Below are positions 49,827 to 58,485 of a stretch of DNA of 64,000 nucleotides, one piece after another. The DNA is taken from the NCBI RefSeq assembly GCF_010093065.1, contig NZ_CP048113.1, positions 7,892,001-7,956,000 on the forward strand. The letters run 5' to 3'. Source of the DNA: Chitinophaga agri. Its GTDB lineage: Bacteria > Bacteroidota > Bacteroidia > Chitinophagales > Chitinophagaceae. The notes below the pieces were generated by a model. It was not told the DNA's origin and did not search any database. It worked only from the letters and a program-made list of their open reading frames with translations. Made by a program: the position numbers and the translations under genes. How positions within the stretch are numbered: position 1 is the stretch's first letter; every line of letters begins with the position of its first letter.

Positions 49827-52800
49827 TTAAAAAGTGATGTTCATCCCAAATACATAGGTGGCGAAGAGCGGAAAGGTATCAGAGCCGCCTGTTTCAGGGT
49901 CGGTACCTTTCAGATCGCGGTTTTTGGTATAGACCAGTGGGTTGTAGGCGGAAGCGTATATTCTGCCTTTGGAGATGTGTGCGTATTTAGTCAGCCGTGA
50001 CGGGAACGTGTAACCGGCAGTGATAGTTTTGATCTTGATAAAAGAGCCATCTACATAACGCAGCGATTCTATACCAAGTGTACTGTTAATACCAGGGCGG
50101 GGGTAGCGGGCAGGCTGATTCTCAGGTGTCCAGTAGTTGATGCCGGCGGGCTGACCGTCCTCATTGGTAGTGTACCATCCCAGCAGGCTGCTGTTGAGCA
50201 TTTGTCCCCAGCGTACCATCGTAAATATATTCAGGTCAAAGTTGCGGAACGTGACGTTATTGTTGACGCCCAGTAACCATTTAGGGACGGAAGAACCCAG
50301 TATCATACGGTCATTCTGTGAGTAGGGATGTACGCCTTTGTCACCCACACCATTAGCATCAAACTTCTCGACAGTAGCCACCTTTACAAAGCCGGGTTTG
50401 GCGCCATACAGTGCGGCAGTAGTGGCTTCTGCTGTAGACCAGATGCCCTGGTATTTATAGTTATAGTGTGCGCTGATCGGTTGACCCTGAAACAGATTTT
50501 CCAGGATGACATCACCATCGGGTAGATAAACGATCTTTTCCCTGTTGCTGGTGAAAGAGAAGTTGGTGCTCCATTCAAAAGCAGGTTTGACAATGTTCCG
50601 CGTATTGAGGGAGAGCTCAAAACCTTTGTTGTTTGTTTGTCCGATGTTCTGCCACATCTGCAGCGGAGAGGCCCAGGTGGTCAGTCCGGCGGTCACTGGT
50701 AATGTACGTTTAAAGAGCAGCCCTTTCGTATCTGTGTTGTATACTTCACCAGCCAGTGTTATACGTCGTTTCAGCAGGGAGAGGTCGATACCGATATTCG
50801 TATTGTAGCTTCTTTCCCAGCTGATAAGCGGATTAGAATAGGTCCCAGCATATTGTACGTTGGGAACAAGTTTGCCGTCCAGTGAGATGGCCTGGAACAT
50901 GGCCGCCTGCGTTTGAGAGGAGTAGGCGGACATACCACCTGAGTTACCGGTAACACCATATCCCGCGCGAAGTTTCAGTTCATCCATCCATCCTTTGGCA
51001 CCCTGCATAAATCCTTCGTCGGAGAGGCGCCACGCTACTACGCCGGCCGGGAAGGTGCTCCATTTATGACCTTTGGCGAGATGAGATACACCGTCCCATC
51101 TGTTGGTCAGTGTTAGGAGGTATTTACCTCTGAAACTATAATTGATCCTGCCCGCAAAGGACATGCGTTGCTTCTGTTCGTAAGAGGAAGCGATGCCTTG
51201 TTTCTGTGTGCCGTTGGCCAGGTTGTAGAACTGGTAATAGTCGAGTTCCTGTCCCTGACCGAGGGCGTTGTTATAGTCTGCGCTGTTCTTCGCCCAGGAG
51301 GTGATGCCGGTCAGCGTGAGCTGATGGTCGGTGGTGATGGTCTTGTTGTAGGTAACGATATTCTCCCACGTATATCCGTAGCTGAAAGCATTGTAGATCC
51401 CTGCCAGGGGATAAGCATAACCATTTACAACATTAGAAACCGCCTGTTTACCCCAGTACTTGCCATTACGTGAGTTGTTAAGCGTGACGCCGATCACGGA
51501 GCGATAGGTGAGGTCTTTATGTGGTTTTACATCGAGGTAGCCGGTCATGAATGCGTATGTGGAACGGGTATTATCCGCATACTGCATCGGGATCTGGTCA
51601 CCCAGTGGTGTTGATTCCCCTTCTACAAACACGGGATTGATATTGCCCTGGGCATCATATGGATCGCCGAGTGGCAGGGCAGAGAGCGATTTGGTGAAGA
51701 TGTTCTTTCCTCTTGCATTCTGGATAGAATAGTTTACGTTGATGTTGGCGCCAACTTTCATCCAGGACGCGATATCCCGGTCGAGGTTCATGCGGAGTGC
51801 GTACCTGTTGAGGTTCTCATTACTGAGGAGCCCCTCTTCTTTTGTGTAGGTAAAGGAAGTGTAGACCTTTGTTTTGCCGGAGCCATCCGCCAGTGAGAGG
51901 TGGTATTTCTGTTGTGTGGCGGTATTATCAGTGATCAGACCTACCCAGTCTATCCATTTGCCTTTGTTGTAGGCATCGAATACCGGTTCAGTGGTAAATA
52001 TCTGGGACATGTCCTGTGGATACTCACCGTTCACCGTACGGTATAATTCCCTGCGATAATTGGTATACTCGTCACCAGTCATGCCGTGGAAGAAATGCGG
52101 GCTGCCGGAGAGACCATAGAATACGTCGAGGTTGACAGTGGACTTACCGGCTTTCCCTTTTTTCGTGGTGATGATAACGACCCCATTGGAGCCAGCGGAA
52201 CCATAGATGGCGGTGGAGGATGCATCTTTGAGAATGTCTATAGAGGCAATGTCCGACGGGTTGATCTGGTCGTAACTGCTTTGTATACCGTCTACGATAA
52301 AGAGCGGACTGTTATCACCGTAAATCGAGCGGCTGCCACGCAGGAGGATATTGACATTTGTGCCTGCAGCACCGGATGGACGTGTGATATCCATACCGGC
52401 CACTTTTCCCTGCAGGGCTTCCATGGCATTATTGACAGGCGTAGCAGTGATATCGGCCTCCCTGATGGATACAACCGCACCTGTAAGATCCCGCTTTCTA
52501 ACGGTGCCATACGCGATGACTACACGCTCACCGAGCTCCTGTACAGATGAGCTGAGTCTGATAGTCAGATGGGGCGCATCACCTGCGGTCACCTGGAGAT
52601 GTTCAGCGTCAGTGGCCTTTGCCGTGGAGGCAGTGTAGCCTTTATCTGTTCGCTTCAATATGATTTCCATAGAATTATATCCCATGCTGGAGATGATCAA
52701 TACTGCATTTTCAGGAACAGCAGTAAGGGTGAAATTACCGCTGGTATTGGTAGATGTACCGGCAGTGGTACCTTTGACACGGATAGCGGCGCCGATGACA

Positions 52801-52934
52801 GGGGCACCGTCCCTGTCCGTAATTTTTCCGCTGATGGTCACAGGAGGTCCGGAGGAGCGGTCAGCTGCAAGAGCGTGGCACATATGCACATGGAGGGCGC
52901 AGATGAGCATCAGCAGCATTGTTAGTTTTTTCAT
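49827..52934 (-). CDS. SusC/RagA-family TonB-linked outer-membrane protein
   Basis: 1035 residues from the ATG at 52934 (MKKLTMLLMLICALHVHMCHA signal). The N-terminal CarboxypepD_reg-like domain (VTISGKITDRDGAPVIGAAIRVKGTTAGTSTN), a TonB plug (ALQGKVAGMDITRPSGAAGTNVNILLRGSRSI, FIVDGI) and a 22-strand barrel ending in aromatic residues (FGMNITF) show a nutrient receptor. With the adjacent SusD and nearby GH20 and GH127 it may import glycan fragments, although no sensor or extracytoplasmic sigma gene is beside it. Confidence 0.95.
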   Translation of the reverse strand: MKKLTMLLMLICALHVHMCHALAADRSSGPPVTISGKITDRDGAPVIGAAIRVKGTTAGTSTNTSGNFTLTAVPENAVLIISSMGYNSMEIILKRTDKGYTASTAKATDAEHLQVTAGDAPHLTIRLSSSVQELGERVVIAYGTVRKRDLTGAVVSIREADITATPVNNAMEALQGKVAGMDITRPSGAAGTNVNILLRGSRSIYGDNSPLFIVDGIQSSYDQINPSDIASIDILKDASSTAIYGSAGSNGVVIITTKKGKAGKSTVNLDVFYGLSGSPHFFHGMTGDEYTNYRRELYRTVNGEYPQDMSQIFTTEPVFDAYNKGKWIDWVGLITDNTATQQKYHLSLADGSGKTKVYTSFTYTKEEGLLSNENLNRYALRMNLDRDIASWMKVGANINVNYSIQNARGKNIFTKSLSALPLGDPYDAQGNINPVFVEGESTPLGDQIPMQYADNTRSTYAFMTGYLDVKPHKDLTYRSVIGVTLNNSRNGKYWGKQAVSNVVNGYAYPLAGIYNAFSYGYTWENIVTYNKTITTDHQLTLTGITSWAKNSADYNNALGQGQELDYYQFYNLANGTQKQGIASSYEQKQRMSFAGRINYSFRGKYLLTLTNRWDGVSHLAKGHKWSTFPAGVVAWRLSDEGFMQGAKGWMDELKLRAGYGVTGNSGGMSAYSSQTQAAMFQAISLDGKLVPNVQYAGTYSNPLISWERSYNTNIGIDLSLLKRRITLAGEVYNTDTKGLLFKRTLPVTAGLTTWASPLQMWQNIGQTNNKGFELSLNTRNIVKPAFEWSTNFSFTSNREKIVYLPDGDVILENLFQGQPISAHYNYKYQGIWSTAEATTAALYGAKPGFVKVATVEKFDANGVGDKGVHPYSQNDRMILGSSVPKWLLGVNNNVTFRNFDLNIFTMVRWGQMLNSSLLGWYTTNEDGQPAGINYWTPENQPARYPRPGINSTLGIESLRYVDGSFIKIKTITAGYTFPSRLTKYAHISKGRIYASAYNPLVYTKNRDLKGTDPETGGSDTFPLFATYVFGMNITF

Positions 52935-53370
52935 AAACGTTATTTTATAATGCATCAAGTGTTATCAATGGAAACCGCATACGGATAGGTATGGCTGGTC
53001 GGGCTATTCTCGTGGAATTGAAGCAATAAGTGTTTTAACGCATAGTACAGGCGATGTTTTTCACATGGAATTGTACGTTGGTCGAGTTTCTAATGGATAT
53101 CAGGGGATAAATGTATAAAATAGGTGTGAGATTGACACTATATGGACTTGTTTTTTTTCTGAATGCAGTAGTAGTACTGCTTCGCGGTTTTAGGAATGTT
53201 TATTAGTATTGATAGCGAGCATATTCATTTTATCATGTGGAAGTGGCGCATTGCCCTTTCGGTACATTTTATTTTGTAATTTTGCCGGAAATCCCTGTAC
53301 TGAGAAGCGCCCGTAGACTTACCCTGATATTTCGACCCGCCCAACTGGTACTAAATAAAAATTATTTACG
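52935..53370. other. Intergenic control region between SusC and the macro-domain gene
   Basis: Divergent promoters expected. A TAATTTTG -7-like element occurs at 53277-53284 for the plus strand. GCAGTA-GTAG-TACTGC (53165-53180) is a small perfect inverted repeat next to a TTTTTTTT run. Nothing else recognised. Confidence 0.45.
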
Positions 53371-53820
53371 ATGATCCATTACTTAACATACGGTGATATC
53401 TTCAATATCGAAGGTGTGCTGAACTATGCGCATGGCTGTAATTGTGCCGGCGCGATGGGAAAGGGTATTGCGGTGCTTTTTAAGGAGAGATATCCGGAGA
53501 TGTACAAAGAGTATAAGCGGCGGTGCAAAACGGGCGAATTGACGCCCGGAGATATCTATGTGTACAACTATGGAGCAGGGTATGTGTTCAATCTGGGAAC
53601 ACAGGTATCCTGGACGACAGGGGCGACGTTACCGGCGATTGAGCGGTCAATAGGGAAGATGCTGGCGTATGCATCAGCGCATGGTATTCTGAAGATCGCA
53701 TTGCCGAGGATAGGGGCCGGACTCGGCCGGCTGGACTGGGATGAAGTGAAGGCGGTCATAGAGAAGGCGGCGGAGGCTTATCCGGTTGTAGCGTTATACA
53801 TAGTCGAGAATAAATTGTAA
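53371..53820 (+). CDS. Macro-domain protein
   Basis: 149 residues, a single macro domain: MIHYLTYGDIFNIEGVLNYAHGCNCAGAMGKGIAVLFKERYPEMY (the ADP-ribose loop GCNCAGAMGKGIA) and RIGAGLGRLDWDEVKAVIEKAAEAY. Such enzymes bind or hydrolyse ADP-ribose or its esters, including removal from modified protein or DNA. First gene of the immunity-like island; it may protect against an ADP-ribosylating toxin (inference). Confidence 0.9.
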   Translation: MIHYLTYGDIFNIEGVLNYAHGCNCAGAMGKGIAVLFKERYPEMYKEYKRRCKTGELTPGDIYVYNYGAGYVFNLGTQVSWTTGATLPAIERSIGKMLAYASAHGILKIALPRIGAGLGRLDWDEVKAVIEKAAEAYPVVALYIVENKL

Positions 53821-53823
53821 CAA

Positions 53824-54204
53824 ATGAAAAGATACCTGCCAAAACAAAAGCTTGACATGGAAGCAGTGGAATATCTGCAGACGTGCAATTTCGCTGACAT
53901 CCGGCAGGATGTACCCGCATTGCTGGAATGGCTGCAGGACCTGAACTGGATGGTAGGCGACGGGATAGGCGATTACCTGCGCCCTCATGTGAATGAGATA
54001 AAAGAAGATATACTGCCGATCCTGCTGTCAGATGATGATCAATGGAAGTATGGAATTGTGATATGTTTACTTTATACGACTACGGTTAAACTGGATGAAG
54101 CATACCTGCCGGTATTACAGCGGATGGCAGCAGATCCTGTCGGAGAAGAGAAGGACTGGGAGCTGGATGAATGGGCAGAGAAGATACTCAGGAAACAGGT
54201 GTAG
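53824..54204 (+). CDS. DUF5071-family protein
   Basis: 126 residues, acidic, helical: KRYLPKQKLDMEAVEYLQTCNFADIRQDVPALLEWLQDLNWMVGDGIGDYLRPH. DUF5071 proteins are often found among polymorphic-toxin immunity genes (family knowledge). Three bases after the macro-domain stop, so co-transcribed. Confidence 0.85.
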   Translation: MKRYLPKQKLDMEAVEYLQTCNFADIRQDVPALLEWLQDLNWMVGDGIGDYLRPHVNEIKEDILPILLSDDDQWKYGIVICLLYTTTVKLDEAYLPVLQRMAADPVGEEKDWELDEWAEKILRKQV

Positions 54205-54457
54205 CGGGATTGTTTGTTGCTAAGACCTTTTTGATGAAGGGGTAGTTGTTATTGGTAAGGTAACAGCTATCCTTTTTTCTATATGAATATGTGTAAAGAA
54301 TATTACATTTGACCCGGATTTACCTATGAGATTGGTGATAATGATTTGTGACCTCATTTTCATTAACCTAAAACGGTATTTATGGAACATATCCTTTATC
54401 GCCAGGATGGCAGTGATAGCAGCTTTTTGTTATTAGCACCATAGTGTTTACTACAAT
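54205..54457. other. Short intergenic region with one promoter element
   Basis: TACATTTG at 54304-54311 is a TAnnTTTG match on the plus strand, about 150 bp before the next ATG. A 20-codon frame from 54382 lies between; too short to judge. Confidence 0.4.
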
Positions 54458-55066
54458 ATGAAAGAAAACTATGCGGATATTGAGGTAATGTGTTTTCACC
54501 TATCCAATGCCGACGCCGAAACTACCTACTACGACATCTGTCGTGATGGTATTCCCGTGATGGATATGGATAACTGGGACATAAAGAGCTTCTGGATGGC
54601 ATATGGAGGATTCACTATTACACTGGATGGATATAAGACAGTATTTCATTCCGGTGGGTTTTACAACATCGTAAAGGCCACTACGTTCCTGTTAAATACG
54701 ATTTACTGGCTCGAAGGGAAGTCGTCATGCTGGTTTAATGATCATGAAGGAGCTGAGGAGTTATTCATAAGTTTGGGGCTACATGAAACATTTAAGGTCC
54801 GGAAGAAGAATGAGCACGAGATATTATTATCTTATTACCGGGAGAATAATGCGGCAGTCAGGAAAAGAGGTGAACATTTTTTTCATGAACTGTTGTTAAG
54901 CAGGGATAGTTGGATCGATGCGTGTAAAATAGCATTGGGAGAATATTTTCAGATGGTCAGAGAAATAGCGGACGCACATCCCGAGTCGAAGCTGAAGCGG
55001 GTGCTTGACGAGTATTATGATGTCTGGATGGGAGTGAGTGGTATAAATATAAACAGACCAGTATAG
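54458..55066 (+). CDS. Hypothetical protein of the immunity-like island
   Basis: 202 residues, cytoplasmic, Trp- and acid-rich: LSNADAETTYYDICRDGIPVMDMDNWDIKSFWMAYGGFTITLDGYK, FWMAYGGF. No transmembrane helix or signal. Unrecognised family, but its size, acidity and neighbours fit an immunity protein. Confidence 0.6.
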   Translation: MKENYADIEVMCFHLSNADAETTYYDICRDGIPVMDMDNWDIKSFWMAYGGFTITLDGYKTVFHSGGFYNIVKATTFLLNTIYWLEGKSSCWFNDHEGAEELFISLGLHETFKVRKKNEHEILLSYYRENNAAVRKRGEHFFHELLLSRDSWIDACKIALGEYFQMVREIADAHPESKLKRVLDEYYDVWMGVSGININRPV

Positions 55067-55439
55067 TTATGACGATAGGGAAATTATAGCAATTACAGGA
55101 AGGCAGCACGCAATATGTGAACGATATACAGCTGCGTATGTCGAAGCTCCCTTTGATAAGATCATCGGCGTGGCAATAGAGACCTTTGCCGATAAGACGC
55201 TGATGCCTATACATGGATTAAGACGTGCCAAGGAACCGGCCCATACAACCGGATGGTATATATGGGCAGGAGCGTTTTCTGAAGCAGATGATTTCTTTAA
55301 ACCTATGCATGTACATCATTTGCTGGAGTTGTATCCGGAGGTGCTGGATTATCTCGGATTAGCACCCGGCTGGCGATTCCTCTTTGATAATGAGCAATAT
55401 GAGGATGTATGGTATGATGAGTGGCTGTTAAACAATTAA
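55053..55439 (+). pseudogene. Imm33-like immunity protein with no usable start (probable frameshift)
   Basis: The frame is open from 55053 to 55439 and reads, after YDDREIIAITGRQHAICERY, TAAYVEAPFDKIIG, then VAIETFADKTLMPIHGLRR, TTGWYIWAGAFSEADDFF, HVHHLLELYPEVLDYLGL and WRFLFDNEQYEDVWYDEWLLNN, a full Imm33-type domain. The only in-frame start codon (GTG at 55170) would drop the conserved N-terminal third. The natural ATG is at 55069 but in another frame that stops after six codons; a one-base change near 55071-55088 would join them. Probably a recently broken gene. Confidence 0.6.
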
Positions 55440-55461
55440 TATTTTACGAACTAATTTCCCT

Positions 55462-56265
55462 ATGCCTCAATATATAGATGCATATTTCCTGGTACCTTCC
55501 AGATCACCATCAGTGGTACACCGCTTTCTGGACAGGTTTCTGCCTCAGAGAGAACAATCATCGGAGAACTATCTCTTTCCTGCGGCTGATACAAACGAAA
55601 CCGATATTCTTTTTTTAGATCCTTTTGAAGCCATCGCTTATATGGAAGCGAAACCAGATGAGTCACACGCTATTTACTGGCGTAATACGGATCTTAGTAA
55701 TGCGATTCATCACGGAATGGTTTTTCATACTAACGATGGCATGATGATCTTAGGCGTATCTATTCCCGGTGGAGATCCTGAGGAAGACTATGCTATTGCA
55801 ATTTTCAGGGAGATAGAAGCTTTTACGGGTGCCGAATGGGCTTGCATGACAGTGGAGGAACCGCCACCGGGTACTGAAGAAGAATTCCATGTCTTCTGTA
55901 AAGCAAGATTTCACCCAGGCGAAGCGACGGACGCGCCTGAACATGTCGTTCAGCATAAAGAGGAGTATTCCCGGGGATATTGGTGGTTGTTCTGTTATCT
56001 ATTCCTTGAGTTGTTTTTTATGATCCTCATGATCGTGGAAGTTTACTATCAAGATCTGGGAATGGATCTGTTTGGCATGCATATGGTCTGGTTCACACCG
56101 GTATCGATATTAGTGGGACTTGTAACAATATTGTCGGCGGCGGTCTCTTATGACAAAGGAAGTATGTCAAAGGTGGCGTGCAGGCGTGTGGTATTAGTAT
56201 CTATTGCTGTTAGTTTAGTACCTTGTTTGGTTTACTGGCTGATGTTAGCCTCCGGACATTGCTGA
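55462..56265 (+). CDS. Hypothetical protein with C-terminal membrane helices
   Basis: 267 residues. An N-terminal soluble domain of about 180 residues (MPQYIDAYFLVPSRSPSVVHRFLDRFLPQ) includes acid-rich DDGMMILGVSIPGGDPEEDYAIA-type sequence, then three hydrophobic helices (YWWLFCYLFLELFFMILMIV, VWFTPVSILVGLVTIL, VVLVSIAVSLVPCLVYWLML). No family recognised. Last gene of the immunity-like island before a long AT-rich gap. Confidence 0.6.
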   Translation: MPQYIDAYFLVPSRSPSVVHRFLDRFLPQREQSSENYLFPAADTNETDILFLDPFEAIAYMEAKPDESHAIYWRNTDLSNAIHHGMVFHTNDGMMILGVSIPGGDPEEDYAIAIFREIEAFTGAEWACMTVEEPPPGTEEEFHVFCKARFHPGEATDAPEHVVQHKEEYSRGYWWLFCYLFLELFFMILMIVEVYYQDLGMDLFGMHMVWFTPVSILVGLVTILSAAVSYDKGSMSKVACRRVVLVSIAVSLVPCLVYWLMLASGHC

Positions 56266-56985
56266 TCAACCAACAATTGAGGCCGGATGAGAAGCCCCTT
56301 AATATTAATAAGAACGAATGAGAGTAGCCTGTTTAAATTTGTTTCAAGTATGATAAATTCATGCCGGCAAAAGAAATCTCTTCACATGCAGACTTAGGAA
56401 TCATTCCATTGTTTACTGATTAGTATCTTGCTCCTTTACTGTGTTAAGCCGAAGTCACTTCCTCCACTTACAGACAATAATTTTAAACTAAGCGCTACGT
56501 ATATATATTGCGCAGTATAGCTCTATTATTGCCTTGAATATCAGAATTGATTTTTCTTGGCAGTAAGTAAGATATTGCAGAAGAAAAATTTCCTGATATT
56601 AGGAATATTATTTTTCTTTGTACATATAATATACCTATGTCTATGTCACATACTATGTTCGTTTAATTAAAGCTTTGTTAACTACTGCATGTTTGTAAAT
56701 AGTGGTGTTGGGATCGGGACTTTGCTGAAACTTCATGGCTGAAAGTTCGTTACAGCTTTTCTTATTGTTTATTTTAAAAGGACAATTTGCCGCTACATGA
56801 CAGGGGCCGGGAACAGTAATGGCTATTGATGGCCAGTCATCATTCCCAAATATTTGTAAATGCTTACAGGCCTGCATGTAAGCATGCCTAACTGGTTGTA
56901 TGATACACCGGATGTGGCGGCGTTTGCAGTAAAATTATGTGAATCTTTTGTTCATACTGAGAATGTTTCTCTTTATAATATACCT
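56266..56985. other. Long AT-rich intergenic region containing a decayed gene remnant
   Basis: Contains the remnant at 56625-56745, an inverted repeat TTCCT-GATATT-AGGAA (56590-56605) and otherwise no gene. A minus-strand frame at 56653-56877 is the antisense of the remnant. Expected to hold the promoter of the fibre/Rhs operon; no clean TAnnTTTG element was found. Confidence 0.5.
56625..56745 (+). pseudogene. Decayed remnant of a fibre-like gene
   Basis: TATAATATACCTATG occurs exactly at 56625-56639 and again at 56974-56988, where it ends in the start ATG of the next gene. Downstream of the first copy a similar TTAATTAAAGCTTT run recurs, and at 56698-56742 the frame reads NSGVGIGT-LLKLHG, resembling the NSGNVGIGTTDPKAKLAVNG motif of the gene at 56986, before a stop. 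This suggests a degenerate duplicate of that gene whose body was lost. Confidence 0.5.
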
Positions 56986-57699
56986 ATGCGATTAAATAAA
57001 GCTTTTTTTCTTATCAGCCTATTCGGCTGGGCAGCTACCGTGAAAGCACAAACGCCCAATCTGCAGGCCGTTACCACGGCCGGTAATACCACCACTAACA
57101 CCATTTCCATATGGAATAAAGATGGTTTGAATATAGGTGTTGACTCAACTGTAGGTTATACGATGCAAACACATTTTTTGCGACCGTCATTGACCGAGAA
57201 CAGGACGATGCGCTTTGACTGTACCGCTAATACCGCCACGGGCGGTTGGGAGTTTTACAATGTCTATTCCAGTAAAAGCCTCTTGTACATTAAGCAGAAT
57301 TCAGGTAACGTCGGCATTGGTACCACTGATCCTAAAGCGAAACTGGCTGTGAATGGTGACGTATATGCCAGACTGCTGCGCGTAAGACCTGACGGCTGGG
57401 CAGACTTTGTTTTCGAACCATCGTATCAGCTGATGTCATTACAGGAGCTGGAATCTTATATCAACACACATAAGCACCTGCCAGATGTGCCAACAGAAGA
57501 AGATGTACGCAGAGATGGTCTTGATCTGGGGGGGAACCAGGTTATTTTACTTCAGAAGATTGAGGAGTTGACATTACATCTCATTGATCAGGAGAAACGT
57601 GTTAATACCCAGAAAGCTCTGCTGAGTGCACAGGAAGCTGCTTTCACCGAGCAGGAAAAACGTTTGGCGGAGCTGGAGCGCAGATTAGCTGGCCAGTAG
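56986..57699 (+). CDS. Secreted fibre-like protein with S74-type coiled coil, copy A
   Basis: 237 residues from the ATG at 56986 (MRLNKAFFLISLFGWAATVKAQ, signal peptide); the open frame starts at 56860 but that part is non-coding-like. Beta repeats NVGIGTTDPKAKLAVNGDVYARL, then WADFVFEPSYQLMSLQELESYINTHKHLPDVPTEEDVRRDGLDLGGNQ and KIEELTLHLIDQEKR coiled coil with heptads to the end. Predicted trimeric surface fibre or folding scaffold. First intact gene of the operon leading to the Rhs protein, 47 bp before its paralogue. Confidence 0.78.
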   Translation: MRLNKAFFLISLFGWAATVKAQTPNLQAVTTAGNTTTNTISIWNKDGLNIGVDSTVGYTMQTHFLRPSLTENRTMRFDCTANTATGGWEFYNVYSSKSLLYIKQNSGNVGIGTTDPKAKLAVNGDVYARLLRVRPDGWADFVFEPSYQLMSLQELESYINTHKHLPDVPTEEDVRRDGLDLGGNQVILLQKIEELTLHLIDQEKRVNTQKALLSAQEAAFTEQEKRLAELERRLAGQ

Positions 57700-57746
57700 T
57701 AAGAGACACCGTTGTCATGTATAGTATTTCAATGTTTTAATTATCT

Positions 57747-58484
57747 ATGAGTAATATCAGACTCTATTTAATAGCCGCATTATTAATGGCGGCAGGGAGA
57801 ACGTTTGGTCAGACCCCTACTTTACAGGCAGTGACCGATCAGGGGAGGACTACAACTAATCCTGTAATAGTCAGGCATAGAGATGGACTCGCTTTTAATG
57901 TCGATCCCAGGAATGGTAACGTAAAAGTTCATTTTTTACGACCATCAACAACTGACATGCGTACGCTGAGGTTCGACTGTACCTCGAATGACGTTACAGC
58001 GGGATGGGAGTTCTATAATTCCAACACAGGGAAATCTCTTCTTTATATAAGACAGATCAGCGGCTTTGTTGGTATTAATACTGTTGGTACTCCTTCGACA
58101 ATGTACAGGGTGCGCCTTGCCGTGAACGGAGATATGTTGGCTCATAAGGTAAAAGTAACAGTGAATAACTGGGCGGACTTTGTTTTTGATTCATCATATG
58201 CGTTGCCTTCCTTACAGGAAGTTGAAAGGTATGTAGCGGCTAACAAACATCTTCCTGATATCCCATCTGCAGAAGAGATCCGTATCTGGGACCAGGAGCT
58301 GGGAGGAATGCAGGCGAAAATGCTGCAGAAAATAGAAGAGTTGACTTTGCACCTGATCTTACAGGAAAAGGATCTTTCCCAGCAGGAGCAACTCATAAAG
58401 AATAACGAGGCATTACTTCAGGAGCGGGAAAAAAGAATTGCCGGCCTGGAAGCCAAAATGAAAAATCAATCCTTGAACCTTTAA
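57747..58484 (+). CDS. Secreted fibre-like protein with S74-type coiled coil, copy B
   Basis: 245 residues, signal peptide MSNIRLYLIAALLMAAGRTFGQ. Tandem paralogue of copy A: QTPTLQAVTDQGRTTTNPVIV versus QTPNLQAVTTAGNTTTNTISI, WADFVFDSSYALPSLQEVERYVAANKHLPDIPS and KIEELTLHLILQEKD. The beta motif lacks the GTTDP stretch (GFVGINTVGTPSTMYRVRLAVNGD). Same operon, one base before the next start. Confidence 0.78.
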   Translation: MSNIRLYLIAALLMAAGRTFGQTPTLQAVTDQGRTTTNPVIVRHRDGLAFNVDPRNGNVKVHFLRPSTTDMRTLRFDCTSNDVTAGWEFYNSNTGKSLLYIRQISGFVGINTVGTPSTMYRVRLAVNGDMLAHKVKVTVNNWADFVFDSSYALPSLQEVERYVAANKHLPDIPSAEEIRIWDQELGGMQAKMLQKIEELTLHLILQEKDLSQQEQLIKNNEALLQEREKRIAGLEAKMKNQSLNL

Positions 58485-58485
58485 T

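Noticed and set aside
41155..52934. A complete polysaccharide utilisation locus
   Set aside because: GH127, GH20 and SusC/SusD are present but separated by unrelated genes and on different strands, with no sensor, HTCS or sigma/anti-sigma pair, so one shared substrate cannot be claimed.
54382..54444. 20-codon leader-type frame before the unknown immunity-island gene
   Set aside because: Too short to separate from chance, and no attenuator-like hairpin follows.
56653..56877. 74-residue minus-strand protein gene
   Set aside because: It is antisense to the fibre-gene remnant (the complement of NSGVGIGT) and has no recognisable domain.
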